64,000 bases of DNA from Bacteroidales bacterium (GCA_017934545.1 JAGBJI010000001.1:62001-126000); one strand, 5' to 3'. Positions 7,704 to 15,417 are shown, numbered from the stretch's first letter. The notes: generated from the letters alone by a model not told the origin. Numbers and translations: made by a program.

Positions 7704-9269
7704 ATGAATAAGAATATATTTGTATTGTTGGCTGTTTTGCTTGCAGCAACGGCGACAATAACGGCACAAAAGCCGACGGTTACAATGACAAGTGTTGACA
7801 GTATCTCTTCACATAAAGCACGTTTTACGGGATATATAGATGATATAACCACAACTTGGAAACCCAAAAAAGTAGGATTTGTTTTAGCACCTAAAAGCAA
7901 TGCCAATGAAGGCGATACAATCAATTATGCGGCAAGTTTTTCGGGAACCAAAGCCAAAGAATTCAGTTATTACACCAAAGCAATTGCCTATTACTTAAAA
8001 CCAAGTACGGAATATTGGATAGTATCTTTTACTACCGATGCGGCAAAAAACAACCCTGATACCGTATTTTCGTCAGACACCTTGACTTTTACTACATTAG
8101 CCGGTGAATGTTTTTATTCCCAACCGGCAGATGCCGAAGATATTTCATTGACAACTGCAAAAGTTTTCGGTCAGGTGACGGGTTCGGGCGATGCAGAAGA
8201 GTTGTCGGGCTACGGATTTGTATATTCAACAACGCCGAACCCTACAGTAAGCACTCCCGGAGCGGGTATCGTTCAGATAAGCGGCAAAGTCAGCAAACCG
8301 CAATACCCTATTACTTTTGACAAAGAGTTGGAAGAATTGAAGTCGGGGGCAACGTATTATTTCAGAGTGTGGGTTGCAGGCAGATATACCAATGTTTATT
8401 ACGATACATGCTACTCCGACCAGAAAATGTTTGTCACTCCGCATGCGTGCGGCAGCACTCCGTTCGGATTGGATACGCTTTCGGTGGGAATAAACGAAGT
8501 GGAACTGACGTGGACTCCTAACATCGGTCAGGTGAAATTTGAAGTTGATTACGGACTTGCAGGACATACTGCCGGCGACGGCACAATCGTTGCCTCGGAT
8601 ACTACATATTTGAAACTGACTAATCTTATGAGCAACCGTTCTTATACGGCTTTTGTCCGTGCGGTGTGCGAAGATTCTTACAGTGAGTGGAGTGAATTGA
8701 AATCATTCCGTACAAGAGAAGCACCGTGTGAGAATATAAGCGGATTGCATGTGAGCGAAGTGACGTATATGACGGCAAAAATAGAGTGGACACCGGGAAC
8801 GTCAAAACAAAACATGTGGGAGGTTATGTGTTTAAAGGCAACACAGGCTTATCCTATCATAGAACAAGGCTATGTTGTCACAGGCGACCCTATGTATTTC
8901 CCTGTCGGCTTGACTCCGAAGACGGAATACAAACTTAAAGTGCGTGCAAAATGTCAGTCGGTGGGACTTTTGAGCAGCGATTGGAGCGAAGAATTGCGTT
9001 TTACTACGAATGCAAACGGTTTGATAGACGCTCAAACGGTAACTGATGCAGTTAAAATTTATCCTAATCCGTCAAACGATGTGATAAACTTTGAAGGCAA
9101 CGCAGCGGAAGTCAGCAAAGTTGAGGTGTATTCATCATTGGGAACATTGATTTATGCTTCGGAATTTTTGCCTGAACAAATAAATCTTTCAAAATACGGA
9201 ACGGGAACATATATTATCCATGTTTATACCGATTACGGCGTGCAAACGGAAAAAGTAATTGTGAAATAA
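7704..9269 (+). CDS. Secreted multi-domain protein with fibronectin-like repeats and T9SS sorting domain
   Basis: 521 residues from the ATG at 7704, chosen because the signal peptide MNKNIFVLLAVLLAATATIT starts there. Several fibronectin type III-like modules follow, each with the typical ...ATVxWT...Y.v.VRA.C... pattern (for example about residues 250-340 and 345-435). The last about 75 residues begin VKIYPNPSNDVINFEG and end YIIHVYTDYGVQTEKVIVK, a classic type-A CTD that directs export by T9SS and cell-surface attachment. No catalytic domain is recognised, so it may be an adhesin or scaffold. It precedes exbB by 47 nt, but with no clear sign of one operon. Confidence 0.82.
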   Translation: MNKNIFVLLAVLLAATATITAQKPTVTMTSVDSISSHKARFTGYIDDITTTWKPKKVGFVLAPKSNANEGDTINYAASFSGTKAKEFSYYTKAIAYYLKPSTEYWIVSFTTDAAKNNPDTVFSSDTLTFTTLAGECFYSQPADAEDISLTTAKVFGQVTGSGDAEELSGYGFVYSTTPNPTVSTPGAGIVQISGKVSKPQYPITFDKELEELKSGATYYFRVWVAGRYTNVYYDTCYSDQKMFVTPHACGSTPFGLDTLSVGINEVELTWTPNIGQVKFEVDYGLAGHTAGDGTIVASDTTYLKLTNLMSNRSYTAFVRAVCEDSYSEWSELKSFRTREAPCENISGLHVSEVTYMTAKIEWTPGTSKQNMWEVMCLKATQAYPIIEQGYVVTGDPMYFPVGLTPKTEYKLKVRAKCQSVGLLSSDWSEELRFTTNANGLIDAQTVTDAVKIYPNPSNDVINFEGNAAEVSKVEVYSSLGTLIYASEFLPEQINLSKYGTGTYIIHVYTDYGVQTEKVIVK

Positions 9270-9316
9270 TAATTCAAAAAATAATCAATAACTAATCAAA
9301 AACAAAGTAACAAAAA

Positions 9317-10003
9317 ATGTTAACCTCAATTTTATTACAGGCAAATGCACTTGCCGAGCAAACAGTGCAGGCTACAACCAAGCATTTGGACATTTTCTCC
9401 CTTGCAGTTAAGGGCGGATGGATTATGGCAGTGCTTGCAATCCTTTCTTTAGGCGTTATATACATATTCGTTGAAAGATATTTGGCATTGAACAAAGCTT
9501 TGAAAGAAGATACTTCGTTTATGAACAATGTCAAAAACTGCATTCACAACAACGATTTGCAAGGTGCAAAAAATCTATGTGCGGCTAACGATTCTCCTAT
9601 CGGACGTATGATTGGCAAAGGTTTGTCGCGTTTGGGACGTCCGTTGAACGACATCAACCAAGCGGTGGAAAATGTGGGCAAGATGGAAGTTGCAAAATTG
9701 GAAAGCGGCGTAAGCATGGTGGCAACAATCTCAAATCTGGCTCCGTCAATAGGTTTCTTGGGAACGGTTACGGGAATGGTTAAAGCGTTTTTTGACATGG
9801 CAAACGCAGGAAACAACATAGACATACAATTACTGTCAAGCGGTATATACGAAGCAATGGTTACAACTGTCGGAGGATTGATTGTCGGACTTATAGCTTC
9901 GTTTTTGTACAGCATATTGGTAGGACGGATAAACAAAGTGGTGTTTATACTTGAAAGCCGTACGATGGAATTTATGGATTTGCTGCATGAACCGGCTGCA
10001 TAA
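9317..10003 (+). CDS. exbB: MotA/TolQ/ExbB proton channel family protein
   Basis: 228 residues. The first membrane segment lies about residues 33-52 (GGWIMAVLAILSLGVIYIFVE), and two more follow around APSIGFLGTVTGMVKAFFDM and YEAMVTTVGGLIVGLIASFLYS, the most conserved ExbB/TolQ signature with the pore-lining threonine and glycines. It forms the proton channel with ExbD in the inner membrane and powers a TonB-type protein. The gene is followed by exbD (14-nt gap) and a TonB-like gene (3-nt gap), so all three form a complete energy-transducing set. A Tol-type role cannot be excluded because no Pal or TolB lies nearby. Confidence 0.88.
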   Translation: MLTSILLQANALAEQTVQATTKHLDIFSLAVKGGWIMAVLAILSLGVIYIFVERYLALNKALKEDTSFMNNVKNCIHNNDLQGAKNLCAANDSPIGRMIGKGLSRLGRPLNDINQAVENVGKMEVAKLESGVSMVATISNLAPSIGFLGTVTGMVKAFFDMANAGNNIDIQLLSSGIYEAMVTTVGGLIVGLIASFLYSILVGRINKVVFILESRTMEFMDLLHEPAA

Positions 10004-10017
10004 TAGGAAAAACCGCC

Positions 10018-10452
10018 ATGATTCAGAGTAATAATAAAATCAGTCCGCAGTTTAATTCGTCGTCAATGTCGGATTTGGTGTTCTTGTTGCTGATATTTTT
10101 CATGTTGACAAGTACATTGATTTCGCCAAATGCCATAAAAATGCTTTTACCACAGTCAACTTCGGGTCAGACTATGGCAAAACAAAACGTCACGGTGTCC
10201 ATTGACGACTCTCTTACTTATTATGTGGAAAACCAAGCCCAACCTTTGGAAAACATAGAGCCGCTTTTGGAGGCACTGTTGACCGATACACAGGAGGGAA
10301 CCGTTAAACTGCATGCCGACAAAGCCGTTCCGGTTCAATATATTGTCAACATAATAGACGTAGTCAACCACATAAACCAGCGGAACAATACCAAACACAA
10401 AGTAATTCTTGCAACCGAAGCACCGTCAGGGGCAAAAAGTACTTCAAAATAA
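10018..10452 (+). CDS. exbD: ExbD/TolR biopolymer transport protein
   Basis: 144 residues. One N-terminal membrane segment (about residues 18-38) follows FNSSSMSDLVFLLLIFFMLT, which contains the essential Asp of ExbD (MSDLVF). A periplasmic domain follows with YYVENQAQPLENIEPLLEAL and KLHADKAVPVQYIVNIIDVV, typical of ExbD/TolR. It pairs with the ExbB channel to use the proton gradient. Translationally close to both neighbours. Length is normal. Confidence 0.88.
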   Translation: MIQSNNKISPQFNSSSMSDLVFLLLIFFMLTSTLISPNAIKMLLPQSTSGQTMAKQNVTVSIDDSLTYYVENQAQPLENIEPLLEALLTDTQEGTVKLHADKAVPVQYIVNIIDVVNHINQRNNTKHKVILATEAPSGAKSTSK

Positions 10453-10455
10453 GCG

Positions 10456-11199
10456 ATGAATATATCAAAAGATAATAAGCGTAAGATAATCGGGGCAGGT
10501 GCGGCGTTGTTGTTTCATTTGCTTATCGTCATAGTGCTTTTGGCGTTCGGGCTTCCTTACCAAGACCCGCCGCCTAAAGAAATCGGAGTGGAGATGAGTG
10601 CAGACGATTTGACCGAAGCCGAAGATGACGGTATGGCAGGACAAACGGGCGGAGGCGAAACCACTGACGACCCTGCTGTTTCATCAAACAACGACGACAG
10701 TCCGTCAATAACGCAGAATTCGGAACAGGTGCCGTTGGCAGCAAAACCTGCAAAGGAAAAACCGAAAGTACAACCCAAAGAAGCCAAACCCGAAGTGGAT
10801 GAAACCGCATTGTTTTCCAAAGGCAAAGTAAAGAAGACAGGCAGCGGACAAGGTACGGGTACGGGTAACGGAATGTCGGAAGGACAGGGCAGCGGTCAAG
10901 GACAAAAAGGCGAAGGTGCAGGTGAGTCGGGTATATCTTATTCATTGAGCGGCCGAGGGTCAAAAAGCCTTTCCGCACCGAAGACCAACACCACCAAAAC
11001 GGGAAAAGTAGTTATTGAAATCAAGGTTGACCAACAGGGCAATGTCATTGAAGCCCATGCGGACCCACTACATTCTTCTATATTTGATACAAATATTTGG
11101 CGTACATGCGAACAGGCTGCCAAACGTTCCAAGTTTACCGCCAAAGAAAACGCACCCGAGATACAAAGAGGTACCATTACTTATAAGCTACAGCATTGA
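10456..11199 (+). CDS. TonB-like energy transducer
   Basis: 247 residues. A single membrane anchor (about residues 13-33) is followed by a long low-complexity spacer rich in acidic, Pro/Lys (about residues 80-120) and Gly/Ser/Gln residues (about 125-160). The last about 65 residues, TGKVVIEIKVDQQGNVIEAH through RGTITYKLQH, resemble the C-terminal domain of TonB or TolA that contacts outer-membrane partners. The gene ends an exbB-exbD set. It probably carries proton-motive force to outer-membrane receptors, perhaps including the large receptor at 27.7 kb, though that link is inference. The Gly-rich spacer replaces the more usual Pro-Lys repeats. Confidence 0.78.
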   Translation: MNISKDNKRKIIGAGAALLFHLLIVIVLLAFGLPYQDPPPKEIGVEMSADDLTEAEDDGMAGQTGGGETTDDPAVSSNNDDSPSITQNSEQVPLAAKPAKEKPKVQPKEAKPEVDETALFSKGKVKKTGSGQGTGTGNGMSEGQGSGQGQKGEGAGESGISYSLSGRGSKSLSAPKTNTTKTGKVVIEIKVDQQGNVIEAHADPLHSSIFDTNIWRTCEQAAKRSKFTAKENAPEIQRGTITYKLQH

Positions 11200-11216
11200 T
11201 TACAAGCAAAAAATCA

Positions 11217-11256
11217 AAACGGAAAAATCTTTTTCATACAAAGGATTTTTCCGTTT
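11217..11256 (+). terminator. Terminator after the exbB-exbD-tonB genes
   Basis: Perfect 13-bp stem AAACGGAAAAATC (11217-11229) with GATTTTTCCGTTT (11244-11256) and a 14-nt loop, 17 nt after the stop codon. Confidence 0.75.
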
Positions 11257-11349
11257 ACGGTTTTGATACAGCAACATTTTTATAATAATGTTTCCAATAC
11301 GGCATTTACTTTAGTAAAATCTTAAAACGTACTATATCGTTATAAAATT

Positions 11350-11799
11350 ATGTTTAATCAGGCGATAGAATTTTTGCGTAAAAACAACGAAGTCAGTTTT
11401 GCAACCTGCGAAGACGGCAAACCAAGGATAAGAGTGTTTCAGATTATGAAGATTGAGAGCAAAGATTTGTTCTTTGCCACCTCGGCGAAAAAGGCCGTAT
11501 ACAGACAGTTGCAGCAAAACCCGTTTATAGAAATCATGGCGTTTGCAGGAAAAATATCCGTAAAATGTTCGGGCAGGGCAGTGTTTGACGTAGATGAGCG
11601 GACAAAACAATGGATATATGACAACAATGACGTTTTGCCGAGATTGTACAATGATTACAAGGGCTTGGATTATTTCAGAATGCAAATTGATTTTATTGAT
11701 TATTACGATTTGCAGCCCACGCCTCCCGTTTTGAAACATATAGATATGTCAACAATGGAGGAAACGGACGGATTTGTCGGCGATAAATATTCCAAATAG
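11350..11799 (+). CDS. Pyridoxamine 5'-phosphate oxidase-fold (flavin/heme-binding) protein
   Basis: 149 residues. The pattern FLRKNNEVSFATCEDGKPRIRVFQIMKIE followed by LFFATSAKKAVYRQLQQNPFIEIMAF is that of the split-barrel PNPOx-like family, which binds FMN, F420 or heme. Such proteins are often small reductases; true pyridoxine oxidase activity is not implied. It has its own strand and a terminator in front. Together with a second family member at 14090-14488 it brackets the redox island. The upstream 90 nt lacks a clear promoter motif. Confidence 0.75.
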   Translation: MFNQAIEFLRKNNEVSFATCEDGKPRIRVFQIMKIESKDLFFATSAKKAVYRQLQQNPFIEIMAFAGKISVKCSGRAVFDVDERTKQWIYDNNDVLPRLYNDYKGLDYFRMQIDFIDYYDLQPTPPVLKHIDMSTMEETDGFVGDKYSK

Positions 11800-11807
11800 C
11801 CGCTGTT

Positions 11808-11842
11808 TTCAGACAGAAAATTTCCGTTGTTTACGGTCTGAA
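11808..11842. terminator. Possible bidirectional terminator between convergent genes
   Basis: TTCAGAC (11808-11814) pairs with GTCTGAA (11836-11842), and CCGT/ACGG pair inside. It sits between the convergent PNPOx-like gene and ohrR. The stem is imperfect. Confidence 0.4.
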
Positions 11843-11845
11843 TTG

Positions 11846-12295
11846 TTATTGGTGATGTTGTTTTAGATTTTGAATCATGTTGTCCAACACGGGAACCATA
11901 CTTAAAAGTTCTTCCTGTGAGATATTGTTGTCGTAAAGAAACTGTTCCATACACAGCGGCACATCTTTGGCCTGCACTTCCAATGCTTTGCCTTTTGCAG
12001 TCAAAGAAACAATCCTTTGACGTGTGTCTTGCTTGGATTTTTTCCTTGTTATAAGACCTTCTTTTTCCATTCTCTGCAACAAAGGTGTGACGGTGTTGGT
12101 GTCAAGCATCAATCTTTTGGTTATATCTCCCACCGGGATGTTGTCTTTTTCCCAAAGAACCATCATAGTCATATATTGCAGATAAGTCAATCCGACTTTG
12201 TCCAAAAAAGGTTTATAACACTGCACCACAAAACGCGATGCAGTGTAAAGCCTGAAGCATAATTGCAAATCCAAATTCAACTGCGGATAAGCCAT
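11846..12295 (-). CDS. OhrR-like MarR-family redox regulator
   Basis: 149 residues, MarR winged-helix fold. The N-terminus reads LNLDLQLCFRLYTASR with Cys13 at the position of the peroxide-sensing cysteine of OhrR, followed by YKPFLDKVGLTYLQYMTMMVLWE and the DNA-recognition part LDTNTVTPLLQRMEKEGLITRKKS with RQRIVSLT in the wing. Known OhrR proteins release DNA when this cysteine is oxidised by organic peroxides. It is the last gene of a minus-strand cluster and is only 5 nt from glutathione peroxidase, a plausible target. Palindromic sites before the cluster could be its operators (inference). Confidence 0.85.
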   Translation of the reverse strand: MAYPQLNLDLQLCFRLYTASRFVVQCYKPFLDKVGLTYLQYMTMMVLWEKDNIPVGDITKRLMLDTNTVTPLLQRMEKEGLITRKKSKQDTRQRIVSLTAKGKALEVQAKDVPLCMEQFLYDNNISQEELLSMVPVLDNMIQNLKQHHQ

Positions 12296-12300
12296 AGTCC

Positions 12301-12783
12301 TTATTGGTTGAGCATTTGTTGTATATCCTTTTCAACTTTTGCAGGAACGGTTGTCGGAGCATAACGTTTTACGGTCTTGCCGTCACGGGAAATCAAAAAC
12401 TTTGTAAAATTCCACTTAATCTTACTGCCCAGCAATCCCTTTGTTTCGCTTTTCAGATATTTAAAAATCTCATGTGCGTTTTCTCCGTTCACATCTATTT
12501 TCTTCATTATCTGAAATGTAACTCCGAAATTCAGTTGACAGGTACTTGCAACTTGTTCATCATTGCCGGGTTCTTGGTTTGCAAACTGATTGCAAGGGAA
12601 TCCGATAACCACAAGTCCCTCATCCTTGTATTTTTTGTGCAACTCTTCCAAACCGTTGAACTGTCCTGACAATCCGCATTTAGTTGCGGTATTGACAATG
12701 AGCAGAACTTTTCCCTTAAATTGGGAAAAATCCAACTCTTTGTTTGCACTTGTCAGCGCTTTATAATCATATATTGTAGCCAT
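12301..12783 (-). CDS. Glutathione peroxidase-family (thioredoxin-type) peroxidase
   Basis: 160 residues. The peroxidatic residue is Cys36 in VNTATKCGLSGQFNGLEELH, where animal enzymes have selenocysteine. FPCNQFANQEPG and IKWNFTKFLISRDG supply the Gln and Trp/Asn of the catalytic tetrad. A second cysteine in QVASTCQLNFGVTF is at the position used as the resolving cysteine by 2-Cys, thioredoxin-dependent members. It reduces organic and hydrogen peroxides in the cytoplasm. It lies directly before the OhrR-like regulator (5 nt) and after the MBL-fold gene (23 nt). Confidence 0.92.
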   Translation of the reverse strand: MATIYDYKALTSANKELDFSQFKGKVLLIVNTATKCGLSGQFNGLEELHKKYKDEGLVVIGFPCNQFANQEPGNDEQVASTCQLNFGVTFQIMKKIDVNGENAHEIFKYLKSETKGLLGSKIKWNFTKFLISRDGKTVKRYAPTTVPAKVEKDIQQMLNQ

Positions 12784-12806
12784 GTCAAGTTTATATACTC
12801 TAAAAC

Positions 12807-13559
12807 TTAATCTAATTTCATTATTCTTTGTATCTCCAGATTTTCTATACCCTCAGGGCAATGTGTAGAAAGATATACAGTCGGATTTTCCTTAACAAAC
12901 TGCCGTACTTGGTCTAATGTCTGCCTTGCAAGGTTAATATCTTCAAATACAATTGAAAGTTTATTGGCTTTTAGGGCAGCATCACAATATGTAACGTCGC
13001 CGTGGAACATATAAAACTTATCACCGTCTTCTGCAATCACAATACTGTTTCCTAAAGTATGACCTTTGGCTTCTATAAAGTAGATTCCGTCTGCTATTTT
13101 CTGACTTTTTGGGAAATTGTGATACGCCCCGTCAGAATAATCTGCGATAATAATATTATCACCTTCTAATTTCATCGCCTGCGCATCCTCTTTTGAAACA
13201 TAGATTTTTGCATTCGGGAAATGTTTTATTGCACCTGTATGGTCGGGATGCTTATGTGTGATAAGTATTTTGCTGACTTGTTCAGGTTTGTAGCCTGTCT
13301 GCAGAAACGAATCCATATAATCCGCTACTTTTTCGCCCATATACAACGGCGAACCTAATTTTTTCGGCGGCACAGGGGCATTGTAGTCAAATCCTGTATC
13401 AACTAAAATAACTTCTTTGCCTGTATCTATCAAAAAATTCTGTAAAGACGAACGGTAAATGATTTGTTCGTCAAATTTTTCCTTACCTTCTTCTCCTCCG
13501 AATGCGAATGCCTGGTTCATAAAACCGTTTTCAAACATTCTTATTGCAAGTATTTTCAT
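12807..13559 (-). CDS. Metallo-beta-lactamase-fold hydrolase (N-acyl homoserine lactonase-like)
   Basis: 250 residues. The metal-binding motif reads ILITHKHPDHTGAIKHF (HxHxDH with Lys in the middle), preceded by VDTGFDYN and followed by GHTLGNSIV, FHGDVTYCD and STHCPEG, giving the remaining His/Asp ligands. The arrangement is that of the AHL-lactonase-like subgroup, but the substrate cannot be read. In a redox island it could equally be a glyoxalase II-like thioesterase or a detoxification enzyme. It is separated by 23 nt from the peroxidase gene and may be the first gene of a sub-transcript. Confidence 0.82.
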   Translation of the reverse strand: MKILAIRMFENGFMNQAFAFGGEEGKEKFDEQIIYRSSLQNFLIDTGKEVILVDTGFDYNAPVPPKKLGSPLYMGEKVADYMDSFLQTGYKPEQVSKILITHKHPDHTGAIKHFPNAKIYVSKEDAQAMKLEGDNIIIADYSDGAYHNFPKSQKIADGIYFIEAKGHTLGNSIVIAEDGDKFYMFHGDVTYCDAALKANKLSIVFEDINLARQTLDQVRQFVKENPTVYLSTHCPEGIENLEIQRIMKLD

Positions 13560-13602
13560 TGTAATATAGTATTAATTATGTAATTTATGTACTACGCTTT
13601 TG

Positions 13603-13625
13603 TAAAGATACTTAGTTATGAACTA
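13603..13625 (-). promoter_or_regulatory. Possible promoter with palindrome before the MBL gene
   Basis: On the minus strand TATCTTTA (13603-13610) is one base from TAnnTTTG. Directly upstream lies TAGTTATGAACTA (13613-13625, plus-strand reading), a palindrome with 5-bp arms where a repressor could block the promoter. Confidence 0.4.
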
Positions 13626-13633
13626 TTTTTGCT

Positions 13634-13795
13634 TTACTCCTCTTCGGGTATGAATTTCTCTTTCTTACGCTTACATCTGGGACAACGCCATGTGTCAGGC
13701 AAGTCTTCAAATTTTGTTCCCGGAGGTATTCCTTGCTTAGGGTCTCCGACTTTTGGGTCATAAACGTACTTACAAGGACATTTCATCTTATCCAT
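13634..13795 (-). CDS. Rubredoxin with an unusual first metal-binding pair
   Basis: 53 residues. It reads [20 protein letters not shown], then [21 protein letters not shown] and a Lys-rich tail. The middle (YDPxxGDPxxGIxPGTxFEDLPxxWxCPxC) is unmistakably rubredoxin, a one-iron electron carrier of the cytoplasm, often serving peroxide- or NO-reducing enzymes. The second metal pair is the usual CPRC. The first pair is C6-P-C8, one residue shorter than CxxC, and Lys replaces the usual Gly after it. The gene lies between the small winged-helix gene and the MBL gene in the minus-strand redox island. Confidence 0.88.
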   Translation of the reverse strand: MDKMKCPCKYVYDPKVGDPKQGIPPGTKFEDLPDTWRCPRCKRKKEKFIPEEE

Positions 13796-13820
13796 TTTTT
13801 ATATTCAATATCTTAATTTC

Positions 13821-13879
13821 AAGTCCGGACTTCTTACTAAGGGAGTAACATGCATTATGCAGATACTCCCCAATAAGAA
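13821..13879. other. Palindrome and long hairpin between small redox genes
   Basis: AAGTCCGGACTT (13821-13832) is a perfect 12-nt palindrome. Overlapping its end, 13831-13847 pairs almost fully with 13864-13879 (arms containing GGGAGTA and TACTCCC), enclosing a 16-nt loop with ATGCAT. No U-run follows on the minus strand, so it is not a standard terminator for the upstream gene; it may be an RNA structure or processing site. Confidence 0.5.
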
Positions 13880-13903
13880 GATTTTATTTATACTATCCTG
13901 CTG

Positions 13904-14077
13904 CTATTCTGCAGGAGCCCATTTGCAGCGGACAGGAGAAATAATTGCATTTTCTTTCTTTAACTCAGCAAATGCTTTATCCACTTCTTTTCTGTCTGCA
14001 TTCAACATCTTGGTAACTTCACCTGCCGAAACAGGTTTGCCTGCCTCATGCATGGCTTGTAATACTTTTTCTTTCAT
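13904..14077 (-). CDS. Small winged-helix protein
   Basis: 57 residues: MKEKVLQAMHEAGKPVSAGE, then VTKMLNADRKEVDKAFAELK, ending CKWAPAE. The pattern of one helix, a short turn, a recognition-type helix and a final KKENAIISPVR wing resembles a minimal winged-helix DNA-binding domain seen as stand-alone small proteins in anaerobes. It lies 12 nt after the PNPOx-like gene, so the two are probably co-transcribed. Whether it binds DNA is inference. A single Cys near the end (Cys51) could be redox-active, but there is no direct evidence. Confidence 0.75.
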   Translation of the reverse strand: MKEKVLQAMHEAGKPVSAGEVTKMLNADRKEVDKAFAELKKENAIISPVRCKWAPAE

Positions 14078-14089
14078 TTTTGCTTACAA

Positions 14090-14488
14090 TTAAAAGTTTA
14101 TTGTTTCCACAGGTTCCATAAGTTTAAAGAATGTTGCAGTTGCATCACTCAAATAATACATTACTGCATTCTCTCCGTTCTCTCCTGTAATAGGTTTCAA
14201 AACAGGCATCTTTGCCATCATAGCATCTTTAACAACCTGACGGTCGTCTTTTATCAATTTACAACTTATTCTAAGCGTCTGACCTTTGAATGTGCAAATT
14301 TCTGCTTTAGGATTAACAGCTATTTGTTTTGTTGCATTGGTTTGATTGAAAGCCATAATGTAAATACGGTCTTCAAAATACAACATTGCACCATAAACTC
14401 TTACTCTCGGCTGGTCGCCCTCTGTGGTTGCCAAATAGAAATTTCCTGCATTTTCAAGGAAATCATAAACTTTTTTTACTGAATCCAT
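14090..14488 (-). CDS. Pyridoxamine 5'-phosphate oxidase-fold protein
   Basis: 132 residues. VYDFLENAGNFYLATTEGDQPRVRVYGAMLYFEDRIYIMAFNQTNATKQIAVNPKAEICTF carries the hallmark of small FMN- or heme-binding split-barrel proteins. It is a paralogue-like relative of the plus-strand gene at 11350. It follows the ferritin-like gene by 16 nt and precedes the winged-helix gene by 12 nt, probably in one transcript. Its place in a cluster with rubredoxin and peroxidase suggests a flavin-linked reductase role in stress defence. Confidence 0.8.
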   Translation of the reverse strand: MDSVKKVYDFLENAGNFYLATTEGDQPRVRVYGAMLYFEDRIYIMAFNQTNATKQIAVNPKAEICTFKGQTLRISCKLIKDDRQVVKDAMMAKMPVLKPITGENGENAVMYYLSDATATFFKLMEPVETINF

Positions 14489-14504
14489 GATTACAAATAA
14501 TGTT

Positions 14505-14960
14505 TTAAAGTTGTTTAATTAACCAGTTCTGATAGCCGATTTTCTCTATAAGGGACAATTGTTCCTCACTCCAATACATATCTTCCTCTTCGTCTTTAAG
14601 ATATTCTTTCATAATGTCGTAGGTTGTGACATCGTCGCAAACCTCTGCCATACATTTTCTCAAAAGTGCGATACCGTCAACGGAAATCTGCAATTCGCTT
14701 TTAATGTATTCGCACGGCTCGTTTTCAAGTTTAACTTCCGCTCTTGCTTCTTGTTTAATATCTCCGCCAAGGTCAAGAATACGGTCAATGAATTTGTCAA
14801 CCCAGCTCATTTCTTCGTCATAATGTCCCGTGTATTTCTCACCTAATTTTTTAAATCCCTGCGAAGAAAACATTTTTCCCTGCAATTTGTGGGCGAATGC
14901 TTGATTTGATAAGTTTGTTACAAAGAATTGTAACGTCTGAATCGTTTTTTGTTTGTCCAT
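14505..14960 (-). CDS. Ferritin-like (bacterioferritin-type) protein
   Basis: 151 residues. A four-helix pattern is visible: KIQTLQFFVTNLSNQAFAHK at the start, HYDEEMSWVDKFIDRILDLGG (E-x-x-W/H-type ligand helix), and a last helix EYLKDEEEDMYWSEEQLSLI ending GYQNWLIKQL, close to the bacterioferritin motif DEEEH..WLE.QL.LI..IG..NYL. The His usually following the DEEE block appears replaced (DEEEDMYW), so the iron site may be altered. Expected role: iron storage or peroxide detoxification. First gene of the minus-strand redox cluster with a well-formed promoter and paired operators. Confidence 0.8.
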   Translation of the reverse strand: MDKQKTIQTLQFFVTNLSNQAFAHKLQGKMFSSQGFKKLGEKYTGHYDEEMSWVDKFIDRILDLGGDIKQEARAEVKLENEPCEYIKSELQISVDGIALLRKCMAEVCDDVTTYDIMKEYLKDEEEDMYWSEEQLSLIEKIGYQNWLIKQL

Positions 14961-15018
14961 TGTTTTGTTATGTTTTAATGTTATTTAATAATTTCTCTTT
15001 CAAACGGTAATAGAGTTA

Positions 15019-15069
15019 TATCGTTTGCGATACAAAATTACGCAAATTATTTTATATCGCAAGCGATAT
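15019..15069 (-). promoter_or_regulatory. Redox-island promoter with two palindromic operators
   Basis: On the minus strand TTG (15060-15062), 19 nt, then TAATTTTG (15033-15040), an exact phylum promoter. One operator, TATCGCAAGCGATA (15055-15068), covers the -33 element and a second, TATCGTTTGCGATA (15019-15032), sits at the transcription start. Their centres are 36 nt apart. This is the layout of a repressor that blocks RNA polymerase. The OhrR-like protein of the same cluster is the natural candidate regulator (inference). Confidence 0.8.
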
Positions 15070-15225
15070 TTGTAAAAATTTTTTGAATATACTTTAACCG
15101 GACAGTCGTTTTACTATACACGAAGCCCTATTATCGCTTGATTCTTGCCGCGTGTATTAATAACCTGTCAAAACATTAAAACATTGCAGCCCTTTGTGAA
15201 AAATTGGATGCCCTGCGGCATTTGG

Positions 15226-15340
15226 TTTTTGCCCTTTGTGAAAGTAAGTCGGAAAAAATCACATTTTTTGCCTCAAAAAAATAGTTTTTTTGATGTAAAA
15301 AAACACATTTTTTCCGCATTAAAGTGCGAAGGGGCAAAAA
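15226..15340. repeat. 22-nt-pitch A/T array with outer inverted repeat, copy A
   Basis: Three 17-nt units (A-tract, short core, T-tract) are centred at 15261, 15283 and 15305. They lie inside an imperfect outer inverted repeat, TTTTTGCCC (15226-15234) with GGGGCAAAAA (15331-15340), whose centre is 15283, the middle unit. Sequence similarity to copies B and C extends further out to about 15188 and 15380. The array lies in the 653-nt gap between divergent genes (ferritin-like and ppiD). Confidence 0.8.
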
Positions 15341-15417
15341 TGAAAAGGCGTTGGGCGGGAGTTTAATGCGAAAGGGCAGAGGAAAAAGACAAAAAGACAA
15401 CGGTAAACACATATTTA

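Noticed and set aside
7704-9269. Membership of the T9SS fibronectin gene in the exbB operon
   Set aside because: The 47-nt gap and unrelated roles give no support beyond orientation.
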